This document shows, piece after piece, positions 11,610-22,975 of a stretch of 64,000 nucleotides of DNA. The DNA lies in NCBI RefSeq assembly GCF_029867415.1, contig NW_026705323.1, positions 496,001-560,000 of the forward strand. Reading direction: 5' to 3'. Source of the stretch: Vicia villosa (lineage: Eukaryota > Streptophyta > Magnoliopsida > Fabales > Fabaceae). The notes under the pieces were generated by a model, which saw only the letters and a program-made list of their open reading frames with translations, was not told the DNA's origin and did not search any database. Each line of letters starts with the position of its first letter. Within the stretch, counting starts at the first letter, position 1. The translations under genes and the position numbers were made by a program.

Positions 11610-12400
11610 TGTTGCTAGACCTGTTGCTGGTCCATCCTTAGCGAGTCGATCCTAGCCTGCGTTTGTTTGTTTATTTACTGGGTGTTTATTTGTTTTTATG
11701 TCTATACCTTGTATATATGTTTGCATGTTTATTTTTCTGCTTGCATATCATGTTTATTTCTGTTTGCACATCATGCATATGGATTATATTCTGTGTTCCT
11801 TGGGGTCTTCTGTTCTGTTTTGCAGGTTGGGTGGGATGTTCTATGAGGTAAAAGGCCCAATACACAGGCTATGAGTGCACTTTAGGTACCCTAGGATAGA
11901 GTGGGAGCATGGTTTGTCTCGAGGTGTACGTCTCGGGATGGATCATGTGACTACGAGCAGAGTAGTGGTTTCAAACGGAGGTATTATCGTCACCCGCATC
12001 CGCGCTGTGATGATGCTTACCTTCGGGCGGACCGTATACTGCGTTTCATGACCTTACCCTGACCTAGATTCACCTGTGAGTGGGGAAGGATATACATGAC
12101 AGGTACCGTTGGTGACTATTCTGCTCTGTTGGTGACTATTGTTCTTATGGCTGTGTGGCACCTATGCCGAACCTTTGACCTTATGACGTGTGATTCTGCT
12201 CAGAGACGACACAACAACTCTCTCATATTGGGAGAATCTCCATTGCATCATTTTCATCATAGCATATTTATTTTCCAAAGAAAAAAGAAGAAAAGATGTA
12301 ATAAAAAAAAAGAGAAAAAAAAAAGAAAAAAGAAAATAGTATTATTTCTCATATGCATGCCATTTTTCAGGGTATCCGAGGTTATTACTTTTCATCCAGG
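11610..12400 (+). other. Ogre leader between primer site and ORF1
   Basis: About 790 bp without a convincing gene. It includes a purine-rich (A/G) stretch near 12280-12335. A strong splice-acceptor-like sequence, CCATTTTTCAG, ends at 12370, just before the probable ORF1 start. Another acceptor-like TTTTGCAG ends at 11825. Confidence 0.6.
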
Positions 12401-14257
12401 ATGGTTAACAACGTGACCGCTACCAGAGAAGCTACAAGGCGTACTCACACTTACAGTTTCCATCGCGAAGGTTTGGTTCAGTTGGGGCAATTGGGTGGAT
12501 TGATCACTGGTCATAATAAAACTGTGTTCACTGAGAATTATGGAAACATCTTGACTCTTTTGGACTCACACGTCGACGAATGGGGTTTGTCTACTCTTCT
12601 CCAGTTCTATGATCCTGACTTGCGTTGTTTCACCTTCTCAGGCTATCAGTTGGCTCCCACTCTCGAGGAGTACTCTCACTTTCTCAATATCAAGATTCAA
12701 CACAAGGTTCCTTTCGTGTGTGTCCCAGAGAAACCTGATTTGGACAACATTGCCAACGCTCTTTATTTGAGCATAGAAGACGTTCTTGGGAATTGGAAGA
12801 AGAATGGTAACACTCATGGTTTCTATATGAGTTTCTTGGTTGAGAAGGCCCAAGAGTTGGCCAACAAAAAGATGTGGGAGGCTTTCAACGCCCTTCTGGC
12901 CGTTTTGATCTATGGGATCGTGATGTTCCCTAACATTCACAAGTTCGTTGATCTGGCCGCTATATGTCTTTTCGTGGATAGGAATCCGATCCCTACTTTG
13001 CTAGCCGATACGTACTATTCCATTCACTCTCGATATGGGAAAGGAGGAGCCATAAGAAATTGTTTGCCGTTGTTATACACCTGGTTTAAGTCCCACCTAC
13101 CTACAAGTGGTCCTTTCATTACTTCTACTCAGAAATGGCCTCAAAGGATCATGGGGCTTACCGGAAATGACATTGTCTGGTGTCCCACTGGAATGGACGT
13201 GGAGAAAGTTATAACTAGCTGTGGTACTTTTGACAACGTTCCTCTCATAGGAACAAAAGGTGTTATCAATTATAATCCTAAGCTAGCGTTGCGTCAGTTG
13301 GGTTTTGCACTTGAAGACAAGCCTTTGGACAAAGAGATATTCGAATCCGTTTGCTTTGAAAAGGGAACCAATCCAAAGGGGCTAGAAAAAGTGAAGAGTG
13401 CCTGGAATAGCATCCATACAGATGATCAGATTTCTCTAGGTGAAAAGAATGCCGTTGCCAAACAAGCCTACACAGATTGGGTTGAAAATAGAGTTAAAGA
13501 TCGCCTGTTGCCTTTCCTGAAGGTTAACCCATTGTACGAGCAGCCGCCTAAGATTCCAATTGCCACTGTGCCTGATGAGAATCGTATCCAGGTAGATATG
13601 GAATGCACCCAATTGCACGAAAAGAAGTCGGATGCGCAACCGAAACATTGTCTTGTGGACCAGAAAAGAGTTGAGTTGACACACGAAGCTAAAATGCTGA
13701 AGGGAGGATCGTCCAGAGTTCAAAAGAGGGCTAGAACGGAAAAAGGTGAAAGAGATACTACTGTTATTGTCGAGGATCACCAGAAGATCCTAAAAAGGGC
13801 CATGAAAGAGGCAGAAGAGAAACTCAAGCGAGAGTACCGAGAAGACTTGAAAGCTTATAAGCTCAAGATAGAAAGGGATGCTAGAGTTGAAGTGAAGAAT
13901 CTGAAAAAGAAACTGGAAGAAGAGACCACTAAAAGAATGGCAATTGAGACTCAACTGAAAGGAAGTCACCTCCGTAACGCTCGACTAACAGAAGAAAATG
14001 CCAAGCTCAGAGATCGAATGATGGGTATGGAGGACGTATCTGAAAAGGATTATCTCCCAGAATGCAAAGGATGTGACGAACTCAGGGAGTGCTGCAAGAA
14101 GCTAGATGGGAATTTGTTTCGCAAAGATGAGGTGATCCAAAGCCTTCTTAAAGGAAGAGATCGAGAAGCAACCAAGAAACTGTTTGATGAAACTAAGAAG
14201 TGGAGCGATGAGCACTTCAGACAAGGAGGACCTCTGTTTTATATTCAGATGGATTGA
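12401..14257 (+). CDS. Ogre ORF1 protein (plant-mobile-domain-like, coiled-coil C-terminus)
   Basis: This is the extra ORF that Ogre elements carry between the 5' LTR and gag; its role in the element is unknown. The ATG at 12401 is preferred to the in-frame ATG at 12353 because an acceptor-like CAG at 12370 falls between them. The protein is 618 residues. Its first half (HREGLVQLGQLGGL, LLQFYDPDLRCFTFSGYQLAPTLEE) resembles the domain family called DUF7745 or plant-mobile-domain-like in legume proteins; that assignment is from memory of the family. The C-terminal third is rich in K and E with heptad-like spacing (from about 13790 to 14030), predicting a coiled coil. No stop or frameshift was seen, in contrast to pol. 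Confidence 0.85.
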   Translation: MVNNVTATREATRRTHTYSFHREGLVQLGQLGGLITGHNKTVFTENYGNILTLLDSHVDEWGLSTLLQFYDPDLRCFTFSGYQLAPTLEEYSHFLNIKIQHKVPFVCVPEKPDLDNIANALYLSIEDVLGNWKKNGNTHGFYMSFLVEKAQELANKKMWEAFNALLAVLIYGIVMFPNIHKFVDLAAICLFVDRNPIPTLLADTYYSIHSRYGKGGAIRNCLPLLYTWFKSHLPTSGPFITSTQKWPQRIMGLTGNDIVWCPTGMDVEKVITSCGTFDNVPLIGTKGVINYNPKLALRQLGFALEDKPLDKEIFESVCFEKGTNPKGLEKVKSAWNSIHTDDQISLGEKNAVAKQAYTDWVENRVKDRLLPFLKVNPLYEQPPKIPIATVPDENRIQVDMECTQLHEKKSDAQPKHCLVDQKRVELTHEAKMLKGGSSRVQKRARTEKGERDTTVIVEDHQKILKRAMKEAEEKLKREYREDLKAYKLKIERDARVEVKNLKKKLEEETTKRMAIETQLKGSHLRNARLTEENAKLRDRMMGMEDVSEKDYLPECKGCDELRECCKKLDGNLFRKDEVIQSLLKGRDREATKKLFDETKKWSDEHFRQGGPLFYIQMD

Positions 14258-14636
14258 TGTTTAAGTCTGTATGTTTCGACCACCACCAGACTTGTTGGAT
14301 GGGGTCTTTTATTTCCCTTGTTGAACTATCTTGTTGATGTATGGCTTGCCCAAGTTTAAATTTCTGTTATGAATAAAAAAGAACTAGTTTCTCTTGATAC
14401 TTATCTTTTGTCACATTGTTAGCTATTCTGGATCAATATTGAATCTTGGATACTCTGAAAATGGCACATCACGTCATACGCACACATGCACTCATACATT
14501 CACATTATCACATTGCATTTTTCAGGTTATTGTACAAGAAACTAATTGGGGTCCCTTTCAGCAACAGATTTCTGCTTCAACAACAAAGCTGACTTCCTTA
14601 CATCCTTACCGCACCAGAAACAACGAGAAGAGAATC

Positions 14637-17600
14637 ATGGAACAATTTGAACAGAATCAAGCTGCCCTCCGTAGGGATATGGATGTTATGGGGGAAAGAA
14701 TGGCCCAACTTATGGAGACTCTCCATGCCGTTGTTCAAGGACAGGATGAACTCAGAAAGAGTGTCGCTAGTTTGGTCAAAGATACTCCTACCAATTCTGC
14801 TGACGGAGGGGTGAAAACTAAAGAGACTCCTATTAATGAGACACTTAAAGTGGTGGACGACCACCATGAGGTTATTGATCTTGAACATGATCTCACTGCT
14901 GAGTTGACCGAGACTGCTAAGATGTACCAAGCTCTTGAAGAACGTCTTAAGGCTGTCGAGGTTGCTAAAACTTCAAGCTTCGACACCGCTGCTATGTGCC
15001 TGGTACCTGGGATTGTTATTCCCCCGAAGTTCAAGGTGCCAGATTTTGATAAGTACAAGGGAGTTACCTGCCCAGAGACTCACATTCGTTCCTACTGCCG
15101 TAAGATGGCCGCTCACGCTGAGAACGAACCTCTGCTTATGCACTTCTTCCAGGATAGTCTCACTGGAGCCCCGTTGGAGTGGTACATGAAACTCGAGAGG
15201 TCTAATGTCAGTACTTGGGGAGAACTCGTTGATGCCTTCTTGAAACAATACCACTACAATACTGCTATGGCCCCTAGCCGTGCCCAGCTGCAGAATATGT
15301 CACAGAAATCCGAAGAGTCCTTTAAGGAATACGCCCAGAGATGGCGCGAACTTGCTGCTCGAGTTCAACCCCCCTTATTGGACCGAGAATTGATTGATCT
15401 GTTTATGGGAACTCTGAAAGGGCCGTATCTTCAGCACATGGTTAGTAATACTTCTCCTTCCTTTTCGGATGTGGTCATCATTGGTGAGAGGGTTGAAAAC
15501 TGTGTCAAAGCTGGTACCATTCAAGGTGTTACTAATCCTGGCAACTCAAGTGGTAATGGTAAGAAGCCGTATTCTGGGTTTGTGAAGAAGAAGGAAGGTG
15601 AGACTAGCACCGCTTCTGTTGACCAAGGCCGAGCTCCTGCATATTCTGCTGTTCCACCTCCTTATTATCCGATGCCTTATGCTTGTCCTAGCCCATATGT
15701 CCCTCAGGCATATGCTGCTGCTCTTCCACAACCATGGATGGCACCCCAACAGCCTTTCGTACCACAACAACAAGCTGCTGCTCCTCAGAATCGTCAACAG
15801 AACCCTAGGCCTCAAGGTCAAAGGGGCCCGCAAAGAACAAGATTCCAAGATAGGCGTATCGATCCGGTTCCGATGTCATATGCTCAGCTTCTCCCTCAGT
15901 TGCTTGCTGGTCAATTGGTACAACTCCGTGAACTTGGACCTCCACCTAGTCCTCTCCCTCCCGGTTATGATGTTAATGCTCGATGTGAATTTCATTCAGG
16001 GGCTCCAGGCCATACTATTGAAAAGTGTAGAGCATTCAAATTGAAGGTTCAGGACCTCCTTGACGACAAGCTTATCTCGTTCGCTCCTACTGGTCCTAAT
16101 GTGCAGAATAATCCTATGCCTCCTCATGCTGGTACGACCAATGCTATTGAGTTATGTGATGATCAGATCCTGGTAAATGATGTTAATGAGGTTAGGATGC
16201 CGCTAGCAGTTGTCAGAGAGTATCTTATGCAACAAAAGGTTTTGTGTGAACTACATGACTACTGTTTGCAATGTTCTTCTAATCCTGAGGAGTGCACTAG
16301 GTTGAGAGAAGAAATCCAGGAATTAATGGATGAAGGTGTTCTTAGAGTGGAAAGGGTCGTTCCTGTCGAAGATGTGGCTACTTTAGAGATCCCTTACTAC
16401 CCTGCTGAGATATCAAAGACTCAGGACGCTTCTTTGGTCATTCATGCTCCGAGTACTCCTTTGGTCATTCAGGCTCCGAGGACTCCGTTGGTTATTCAGA
16501 TTCCAAATGTTCCTTCGACTCCTACAACCTCGTCTCTTGTTCCCTCTCCTGTGAATGATTCTAAGGCTGTTCCTTGGAGTTATAATGCCGTGTATATTCG
16601 AGGGAAGAAGTTTGACTGTCCTCCAGTGGGTACTTCGAGTATCACAAATATTACTGGCACTAGTGGCATTACCCGTAGTGGTCGGATCTTTGCTGCCCCT
16701 CCTCCGCCTCCTAAAGAGACCAACAAAGAGGCTAGTACACAAGCAAAAGGAAAGCAAGTTGCTGTTGATCCTCCTGTAACACGTAATGCCCAAGATGCCG
16801 AGCAACTCTTGAAAATCATTAAGAAAAGTGATTACAAAGTGATTGACCAACTTGATCAGACCCAAGCCAAGATCTCCATCTTGTCTCTCTTGGTACATTC
16901 TGAAGCTCATCGTGATGCTCTGATGAAAGTTCTGGCTTCCGCTCACGTGACTCAAGACATTACCGTGCCTCAGTTTGAAGGGGTTGTGACCAACATTGCT
17001 GCTGGTAATTGTTTGGGTTTTTCTGATGATGAACTTCCACCTGAGGGTAGAGCACACAACAAAGCATTGCATATCTCCGTCAAGTGTCTGGATGCTGTGT
17101 TGTCTCGAGTTCTTATTGATACAGGTTCTTCTCTTAATGTGATGCCCAAGGCCACTTTGTTTAAGCTGAGTATGGATGGGATTATGATGAGACCATGCAC
17201 TATGAGTGTTAGAGCATTTGATGGTTCTAGAAGGTCCGTAGAAGGAGAAATTGATCTGCCTGTCTTGATTGGTCCTCACATGTTCTACATTGCCTTCTAC
17301 GTTATGGATATAAACCCTTCATACACTTGCCTCTTGGGTCGTCCTTGGATTCATGCTGCTGGAGCTGTGACATCTACTCTCCACCAGTGTTTGAAATTTG
17401 TTGTGAATGACAAGATTGTTGTGATCACTGGTGAAGAGGATTTGATAGTCAATAATCTGGCATCATACCGTTATGTTGAAGTGGAGGGAGAGATACAAGA
17501 GACACCTTTTCAAGCCTTAGAGATTGTGTCAGTTGACAAACTCCCTGTGGTCGAGAATAAGAAGGAACTCGGAGCGCCCCTCTCGTCTTTAAATGGTGCT

Positions 17601-17918
17601 AAGGCTTTCTTAGAAGCTGGTACTCCCCGTAGTGCCTGGGGCAAGCTGATTGACGTTCAAGAGAAGCGAGACAAGTATGGCCTTGGGTATCAACCATCTT
17701 CTTCCACTCAGCTCAGCATAATTCCTGGAAAGAAGGTGATTCCCCCCATTTCTCAAGTGTTCGTCAGTGCAAGCACCAGTTCTGGAAGTCAAGTTCTCGC
17801 CGTGGATGATGATGATGAAGAAAATCTCTCCAGATTCATTTGCCATGCTGCGCCTGGACAGGAACTCAACAATTGGACTATCTTGGACATCCCTAGAGTC
17901 ACTTTTATGGAGATGTAA
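14637..17918 (+). CDS. Ogre gag-protease
   Basis: The frame is open from 14394, but the ATG at 14637 (MEQFEQNQAAL) is the likelier start because an acceptor-like TTTTTCAG ends at 14525. An N-terminal helical region is followed by the retrotransposon gag domain (SYCRKMAAHAENEPLLMHFF, PLEWYMKLE, FKEYAQRWRELAARVQPPL), at about 15060-15510. A proline/glutamine-rich linker and a CxxH...GHxxxxC zinc-knuckle-like motif (CEFHSGAPGHTIEKC) at about 15985-16030 follow. The aspartic protease has DTGSS at about 17117 and LLGRPWIH at about 17332. Reading ends at a TAA at 17916-17918 that lies inside the predicted intron, so in the spliced message the polyprotein continues into RT. Confidence 0.9.
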   Translation: MEQFEQNQAALRRDMDVMGERMAQLMETLHAVVQGQDELRKSVASLVKDTPTNSADGGVKTKETPINETLKVVDDHHEVIDLEHDLTAELTETAKMYQALEERLKAVEVAKTSSFDTAAMCLVPGIVIPPKFKVPDFDKYKGVTCPETHIRSYCRKMAAHAENEPLLMHFFQDSLTGAPLEWYMKLERSNVSTWGELVDAFLKQYHYNTAMAPSRAQLQNMSQKSEESFKEYAQRWRELAARVQPPLLDRELIDLFMGTLKGPYLQHMVSNTSPSFSDVVIIGERVENCVKAGTIQGVTNPGNSSGNGKKPYSGFVKKKEGETSTASVDQGRAPAYSAVPPPYYPMPYACPSPYVPQAYAAALPQPWMAPQQPFVPQQQAAAPQNRQQNPRPQGQRGPQRTRFQDRRIDPVPMSYAQLLPQLLAGQLVQLRELGPPPSPLPPGYDVNARCEFHSGAPGHTIEKCRAFKLKVQDLLDDKLISFAPTGPNVQNNPMPPHAGTTNAIELCDDQILVNDVNEVRMPLAVVREYLMQQKVLCELHDYCLQCSSNPEECTRLREEIQELMDEGVLRVERVVPVEDVATLEIPYYPAEISKTQDASLVIHAPSTPLVIQAPRTPLVIQIPNVPSTPTTSSLVPSPVNDSKAVPWSYNAVYIRGKKFDCPPVGTSSITNITGTSGITRSGRIFAAPPPPPKETNKEASTQAKGKQVAVDPPVTRNAQDAEQLLKIIKKSDYKVIDQLDQTQAKISILSLLVHSEAHRDALMKVLASAHVTQDITVPQFEGVVTNIAAGNCLGFSDDELPPEGRAHNKALHISVKCLDAVLSRVLIDTGSSLNVMPKATLFKLSMDGIMMRPCTMSVRAFDGSRRSVEGEIDLPVLIGPHMFYIAFYVMDINPSYTCLLGRPWIHAAGAVTSTLHQCLKFVVNDKIVVITGEEDLIVNNLASYRYVEVEGEIQETPFQALEIVSVDKLPVVENKKELGAPLSSLNGAKAFLEAGTPRSAWGKLIDVQEKRDKYGLGYQPSSSTQLSIIPGKKVIPPISQVFVSASTSSGSQVLAVDDDDEENLSRFICHAAPGQELNNWTILDIPRVTFMEM

Positions 17919-18165
17919 TTTTCTTGTTTCGATAAGTCATGTGCTTCGCCCTAAGCATTTTGACCACATGTATAAAGAAGGGCCCCCATGTTGTTTCAAT
18001 TTGTTTAATATTGAATGAAAATCATATCTTCGCATGCAATTACTGTTCCATTTCTTTCATTTTTGTTTTTACTTTAAAAAAAAAACTTTTTCAAAAATGG
18101 CAAAGATTTCCTTTTTTTTCCTTTTTATGTGTTGCATTCTAAGGCATAAATCATCCATCGTGCAG
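17915..18165 (+). other. Predicted intron between protease and RT
   Basis: A donor-like GTAATT begins at 17915 and an acceptor-like CATCGTGCAG ends at 18165 after a T-rich tract at about 18050-18130. Removing these 251 bases keeps one frame: the exon ends two bases into a codon and the next full codon begins at 18167, in phase with the RT frame (18284 is 39 codons on). It also removes the protease-frame stop at 17916. An intron at this point is an established Ogre feature; the exact sites here are inferred. Confidence 0.8.
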
Positions 18166-21100
18166 ATCCGGCTCGAACTCCATCAAAAATGATAATGTTA
18201 CAGTTCCACGTCTTGATATCTTTGAGAATCCAATTGACCAAGCTGATGAGGATAGTGAGGAAGATTGTGAAGTCCCCGAGGAATTGGCAAGACTTTTGAG
18301 ACAAGAGGAGAAATCTATTCAGCCACATCAAGAAGCCATAGAAATCATCAACCTCGGTACAGAAGAAGCAAAGAGAGAAGTCAAGATAGGGGCTGCTTTG
18401 CAAAGTGATGTAAAGAGAAGGTTGATTGAGCTGCTTCGAGAGTATGTCGACATCTTCGCCTGGTCATACGAGGACATGCCTGGTTTAGACACGGATATAG
18501 TTATGCACAGGTTACCGCTCAAACCAGAATGTCCGCCTGTAAAGCAAAAACCACGAAGAACACGACCTGATATGGCTTCGAAAATCAAGGAAGAAGTTGA
18601 AAAACAGTTGAAGGCTGGTTTCTTATCTGTGTGTGAGTATCCTCCTTGGATTGCAAACATAGTACCTGTTCCTAAGAAGGACGGAAAGGTACGCATGTGT
18701 GTTGACTACCGAGATTTGAATAGGGCAAGTCCGAAGGATGATTTCCCTCTGCCTCATATTGATGTGCTAGTCGACAACACTGCTCAGTATTCGGTGTTCT
18801 CTTTCATGGATGGTTTTTCTGGCTATAATCAAATAAAGATGGCTCCTGAAGATATGACCAAGACTACCTTTACCACTCCGTGGGGTACATATTGTTATAA
18901 GGTGATGCCTTTTGGTCTTAAGAATGTTGGTGCAACATATCAACGAGCAATGGTGACCCTCTTCCATGACATGATCCATAAAGAGATTGAGGTGTACGTC
19001 GATGATATGATTGCAAAATCCCAAACTGAGGAGGAACACTTGGTATATCTTGAGAAACTGTTTGCTCGTTTGCGTAAATTCAAGTTGAGGCTTAATCCAA
19101 ACAAGTGCACTTTTGGAGTGCGATCTGGAAAGTTACTTGGATTCATTGTGAGCCAACGAGGGATTGAGGTCGACCCTGATAAAGTAAGAGCAATACAGAA
19201 CATGCCAGCACCGAAGAATGAAAAAGAAGTTCGAGGGTTCCTTGGAAGATTGAATTACATAGCCAGGTTCATTTCTCATCTCACTGACACTTGTGAACCC
19301 ATCTTCAAACTGCTGCGCAAAAATCAAGATATCCGTTGGGATGATCGTTGTCAGGAAGCCTTCTAAAAGATCAAGCAGTATCTCCAAGAGCCACCAATTC
19401 TCATGCCTCCGGTTCCTGGGAGGCCGCTTCTTATGTACTTAACTGTGCTTGAAGGATCTATGGGGTGTGTGCTGGGCCAACACGACGAGTCCGGTCGAAA
19501 AGAGTGCGCCATTTATTACCTGAGCAAAAAGTTCACCGATTGTGAATCCCGCTACTCACTACTCGAGAAAACTTGCTGTGCTTTGGTATGGGCTGCTCTC
19601 CGACTGAGACAGTATATGCTGACCCACACCACTCTATTGATCTCCAAAATGGACCCGATAAAGTACATCTTTGAAAAACCGGCCCTTACAGGAAGACTAG
19701 CCCGATGGCAAATGCTTTTATCAGAATACGACATCCAGTATGTCACACAGAAGGCCATCAAAGGAAGTGTCCTTGCAGATCATCTGGCTCATCAGCCATT
19801 AGAAGAGTATCAGTCAATGAAGTTTGACTTTCCTGATGAAGATATCATGAAACTGGATGATAATGAAGGACCCGAACCAGGAGAGCGATGGACTCTCACG
19901 TTCGATGGTGCATCAAATGCTATGGGCCGTGGTATTGGGGCAGTTTTGACTTCCCCTCGTCAAACTCACATCCCTTTCACAGCTAGAATATGCTTTGATT
20001 GCACAAACAATGTCGCAGAGTACGAAGCTTGCATAATGGGCATCGAAGCAGCCATTGATATGGGGATCAAGATCCTTGAGGTTTACGGGGATTCTGCCTT
20101 GGTCATACATCAAGTAAGAGGTGATTGGGAGACACGACACCCCAACTTAGTTCCTTACAAGGACTATATTTTGGAGTTGTTGCCCGCTTTCGAGGAAATC
20201 ACTTTCGATCATATCCCACGAGAGGAGAATCAATTGGCAGACGCTCTGGCTACTTTGGCAGCTATGTTCAGAGTTAGCTCCCCTAAAGAAGTGCCAGACA
20301 TAAGGATCCTCCGTTACAAAGAACCTGCCCATGTGTTCCCCGCTCATTGCCTCACTACTGAAGATGTGTATGATGAAAAGCCATGGTATTATGACATCAA
20401 AAGGTATGTTGAGAAACAAGAGTACCCCGAAGATGCTACGATTGGTGATAAGCGAACGCTTCGAAGGTTAGCATCCAAATTCTTCTTGTCAGGAGACGTC
20501 CTGTACAAAAGAAACTATGATTCAGTTTTGCTCAGATGCGTGGATAGACACGAAGCAGAATTGATCATGCGGGAAATTCATGAAGGATCTTTTGGAACTC
20601 ATTCCAGTGGACATTCTATGGCAAAAAAGATCTTGCGAGCAGGGTATTATTGGATGACAATTGAAAGTGATTGTTATGTGTATGTGAAGAAATGTCACAA
20701 ATGTCAGGTGTATGTTGACAGAATTCATGTTCCTCCAACTCCTCTGAATGTCCTGACGTCGCCTTGGCCCTTTGCTATGTGGGGCATAGACATGATTGGA
20801 CGGATAGAGCCACAAGCTTCAAATGGACATAGATTTATTCTTGTTGCTATCGACTACTTCACCAAATGGGTTGAAGCTGCTTCTTACAAGAACGTAACCA
20901 AGCAAGTCGTTACTCGTTTCATCAAGAAAGAAATCATATGCCGATATGGGGTTCCAAACAAGATCATCACTGATAATGGGTCCAATCTTAATAACAAGAT
21001 GATGGCAGAGTTGTGCGAAGAGTTCAAGATTGAACACCACAATTCATCACCCTATCGGCCAAAGATGAATGGCGCAGTCGAAGCTGCTAACAAGAATATA

Positions 21101-21631
21101 AAGAAGATCGTCCAGAAGATGGTCAGAACGTATAAGGACTGGCATGAAATGTTACCGTTTGCTTTGCATGGCTATAGAACTTCGGTTCGTACTTCAACTG
21201 GGGCAACTCCCTTCTCTCTTGTCTACGGTATGGAGGCCGTACTACCTGTCGAAGTGGAAATTCCTTCGTTGAGAGTCTTGATGGACGCCAAACTCGATGA
21301 AACAGAATGGGTTCAAACGAGGCTTGATCATCTCAATCTAATTGAGGAGAAACGCTTATCTGCTATCTGCCATGGCCAGTTGTACCAAAAGAGGATCAAG
21401 AAAGCGTATGACAAGAAGATTCGGCCTCGAGAATTCCACACAGGTGACCTAGTCGTAAGGAAGATCTTGCCAATTCATACCGATCCAAGGGGCAAATGGA
21501 CTCCCAACTATGAGGGACCATACATTGTGAAGAAAGCATTTTCAGGTGGTGCTTTAATCCTGACAAAGATGGATGGGGAAGACGTTCCACTTCCAGTCAA
21601 TTCAGACTCAGTCAAAAAATACTACGCATAA
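18166..21631 (+). pseudogene. Ogre pol: RT, RNase H, archaeal-type RNase H, integrase (one in-frame stop)
   Basis: The frame runs from the predicted acceptor to the TAA at 21629-21631. RT has CVDYRDLNRA, FMDGFSGYNQI and the YVDD active site at 18994-19005. Retroviral-type RNase H follows from about 19420. The second RNase H (FDGASNAMGRGIGAVL, NNVAEYEACIMG, ADALATLA), about 19890-20270, is the archaeal type typical of the Tat lineage. The integrase has HHCC-type residues, then GIDMIG, TDNGSN and the catalytic E in GAVEAAN (about 20570-21200). A single TAA at 19364-19366, at the RT/RNase H junction, breaks an otherwise continuous frame; a C to T change from CAA would explain it. The element may depend on other copies for movement. 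Confidence 0.92.
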
Positions 21632-21639
21632 AAGACCCG

Positions 21640-21817
21640 CTAGGTCGACGTACCTAGGCAAAAATAAGGGCATCCCGGCAAACCAAAAGGGTTTGGGCAA
21701 AAATTAGGGATAAAACAAAAAAAAAAAAAGAATAACCCGCTAAGTTGAAAACCCGAAAGGGCGACTTAGGCAAAAAGGGGCATCCCGCTGGATTGAAAAC
21801 CCGAAAGGGCGATCCAG
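21640..21817 (+). repeat. Four covarying hairpins in the Ogre 3' untranslated region
   Basis: Just after the pol stop, four short hairpins share the frame CCCG(C)-stem-loop-stem-GGCAAAA. Stems are CTAGGT/ACCTAG (21640-21657), CAAACC/GGTTTG (21679-21695), CTAAGT/ACTTAG (21740-21769) and CTGGAT/ATCCAG (21788-21817). The last two enclose an inner CCCGAAAGGG hairpin. The stem sequences differ while complementarity is kept in all four. Confidence 0.85.
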
Positions 21818-22975
21818 GCAAAAGTTAGGGATCAAAAGCGAGAGGCTGCATTCTGAATATCTTTCACAAAGACCCCTATACGCCCTTGGCAGAACGGACA
21901 GATCAATCCAACCATTACCCTTCTGAAGCAAAGCATTGGGAGGATCGAGGATATGGGAATTGTAGCAATATCAGTTTTAATGGAAATTCGAGCATTCCTC
22001 TTTGCCATTTTGCTTTTTGCATTTTATTTTCCTTTCGCAACTACCTCATTTAGGAGTTGCTTCCTTGTACAGAAGCCTATTCATAGGCATTCCATCAATA
22101 AAATGATCTTTTGATAAGAGGTGTTCTTTCCTGCTTTTCATTTTTTGTCGCATGCGAGGTGTGATTTAATTCGTTATTAAACATTGCATTGAAAACATGG
22201 GGAATAATAATCACAAAGCCAAAACGAAACATGATGTTACATAAACATAAAAGTGCTCTAAGGGGCACCATTTGCATCCAAACGTTGTTTTTCTGTGCAG
22301 GTTGCAGGTTCTAGTCGTCATCTTGGCTTACGACATGCCACAAAGGTCGTCATCATCCCGCGTGAGAGTTCAAACGTATAATTCATCAGTACTGGTAAGC
22401 ACAAGACGCCGGAAGAAATCCATGTCTCTCCCCTACACGGCGGACAAAGAAGTGTCCATCAGAACCCACGTTTCCCCAAGCAGTATAGGATGTAAGGAAA
22501 GTCGAGCAAAGTCACTTCCTCCCCAACAGAGTTATGTTCTAATCCTCCACACAGTTGCCAATCATCTTTGGCACTATGAGGTTTTCAACGCCCACCCATA
22601 ATGGCGTCTCAAGATCACAAGCAACGGACCCCAATGATCCTACTCTTCTGTCCCACCAAGGGCCTTTATTTGGCACTCTCTGCATATAGAATCCATTGCA
22701 TATAGCATTGCATCCTCGAAAGCGTAGCATATCCATTACAGTGGATCATTACGCCATAAAAACTCAAACATGCATACGGAACATAAGCCAGATAATAGGA
22801 GCCAATGTTGAATCAGAATAATGACCCACCCTCTCAAAATTGTTACCTGTACAAACTTTGCCTGATATCTGTTATCATACTACAAACACTTTTAAGTTGT
22901 GGTGCCGATACGAGGTGTCCTCAATTCCTGACAAATCTCTGACACGAAGTCTTTCTGTTTTCCTCCTTCTGATGT
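21818..22975 (+). other. Ogre 3' untranslated region, unique part
   Basis: About 1.1 kb without a supported gene. A GTGCAG acceptor-like site ends at 22300. Several short open frames exist but none has a recognisable domain. Confidence 0.5.

Noticed and set aside
12096..12416. A 106-codon frame before Ogre ORF1
   Set aside because: Its C-terminal half is a K-rich translation of a poly-A/G run, it overlaps ORF1 in another frame, and it has no recognisable domain.
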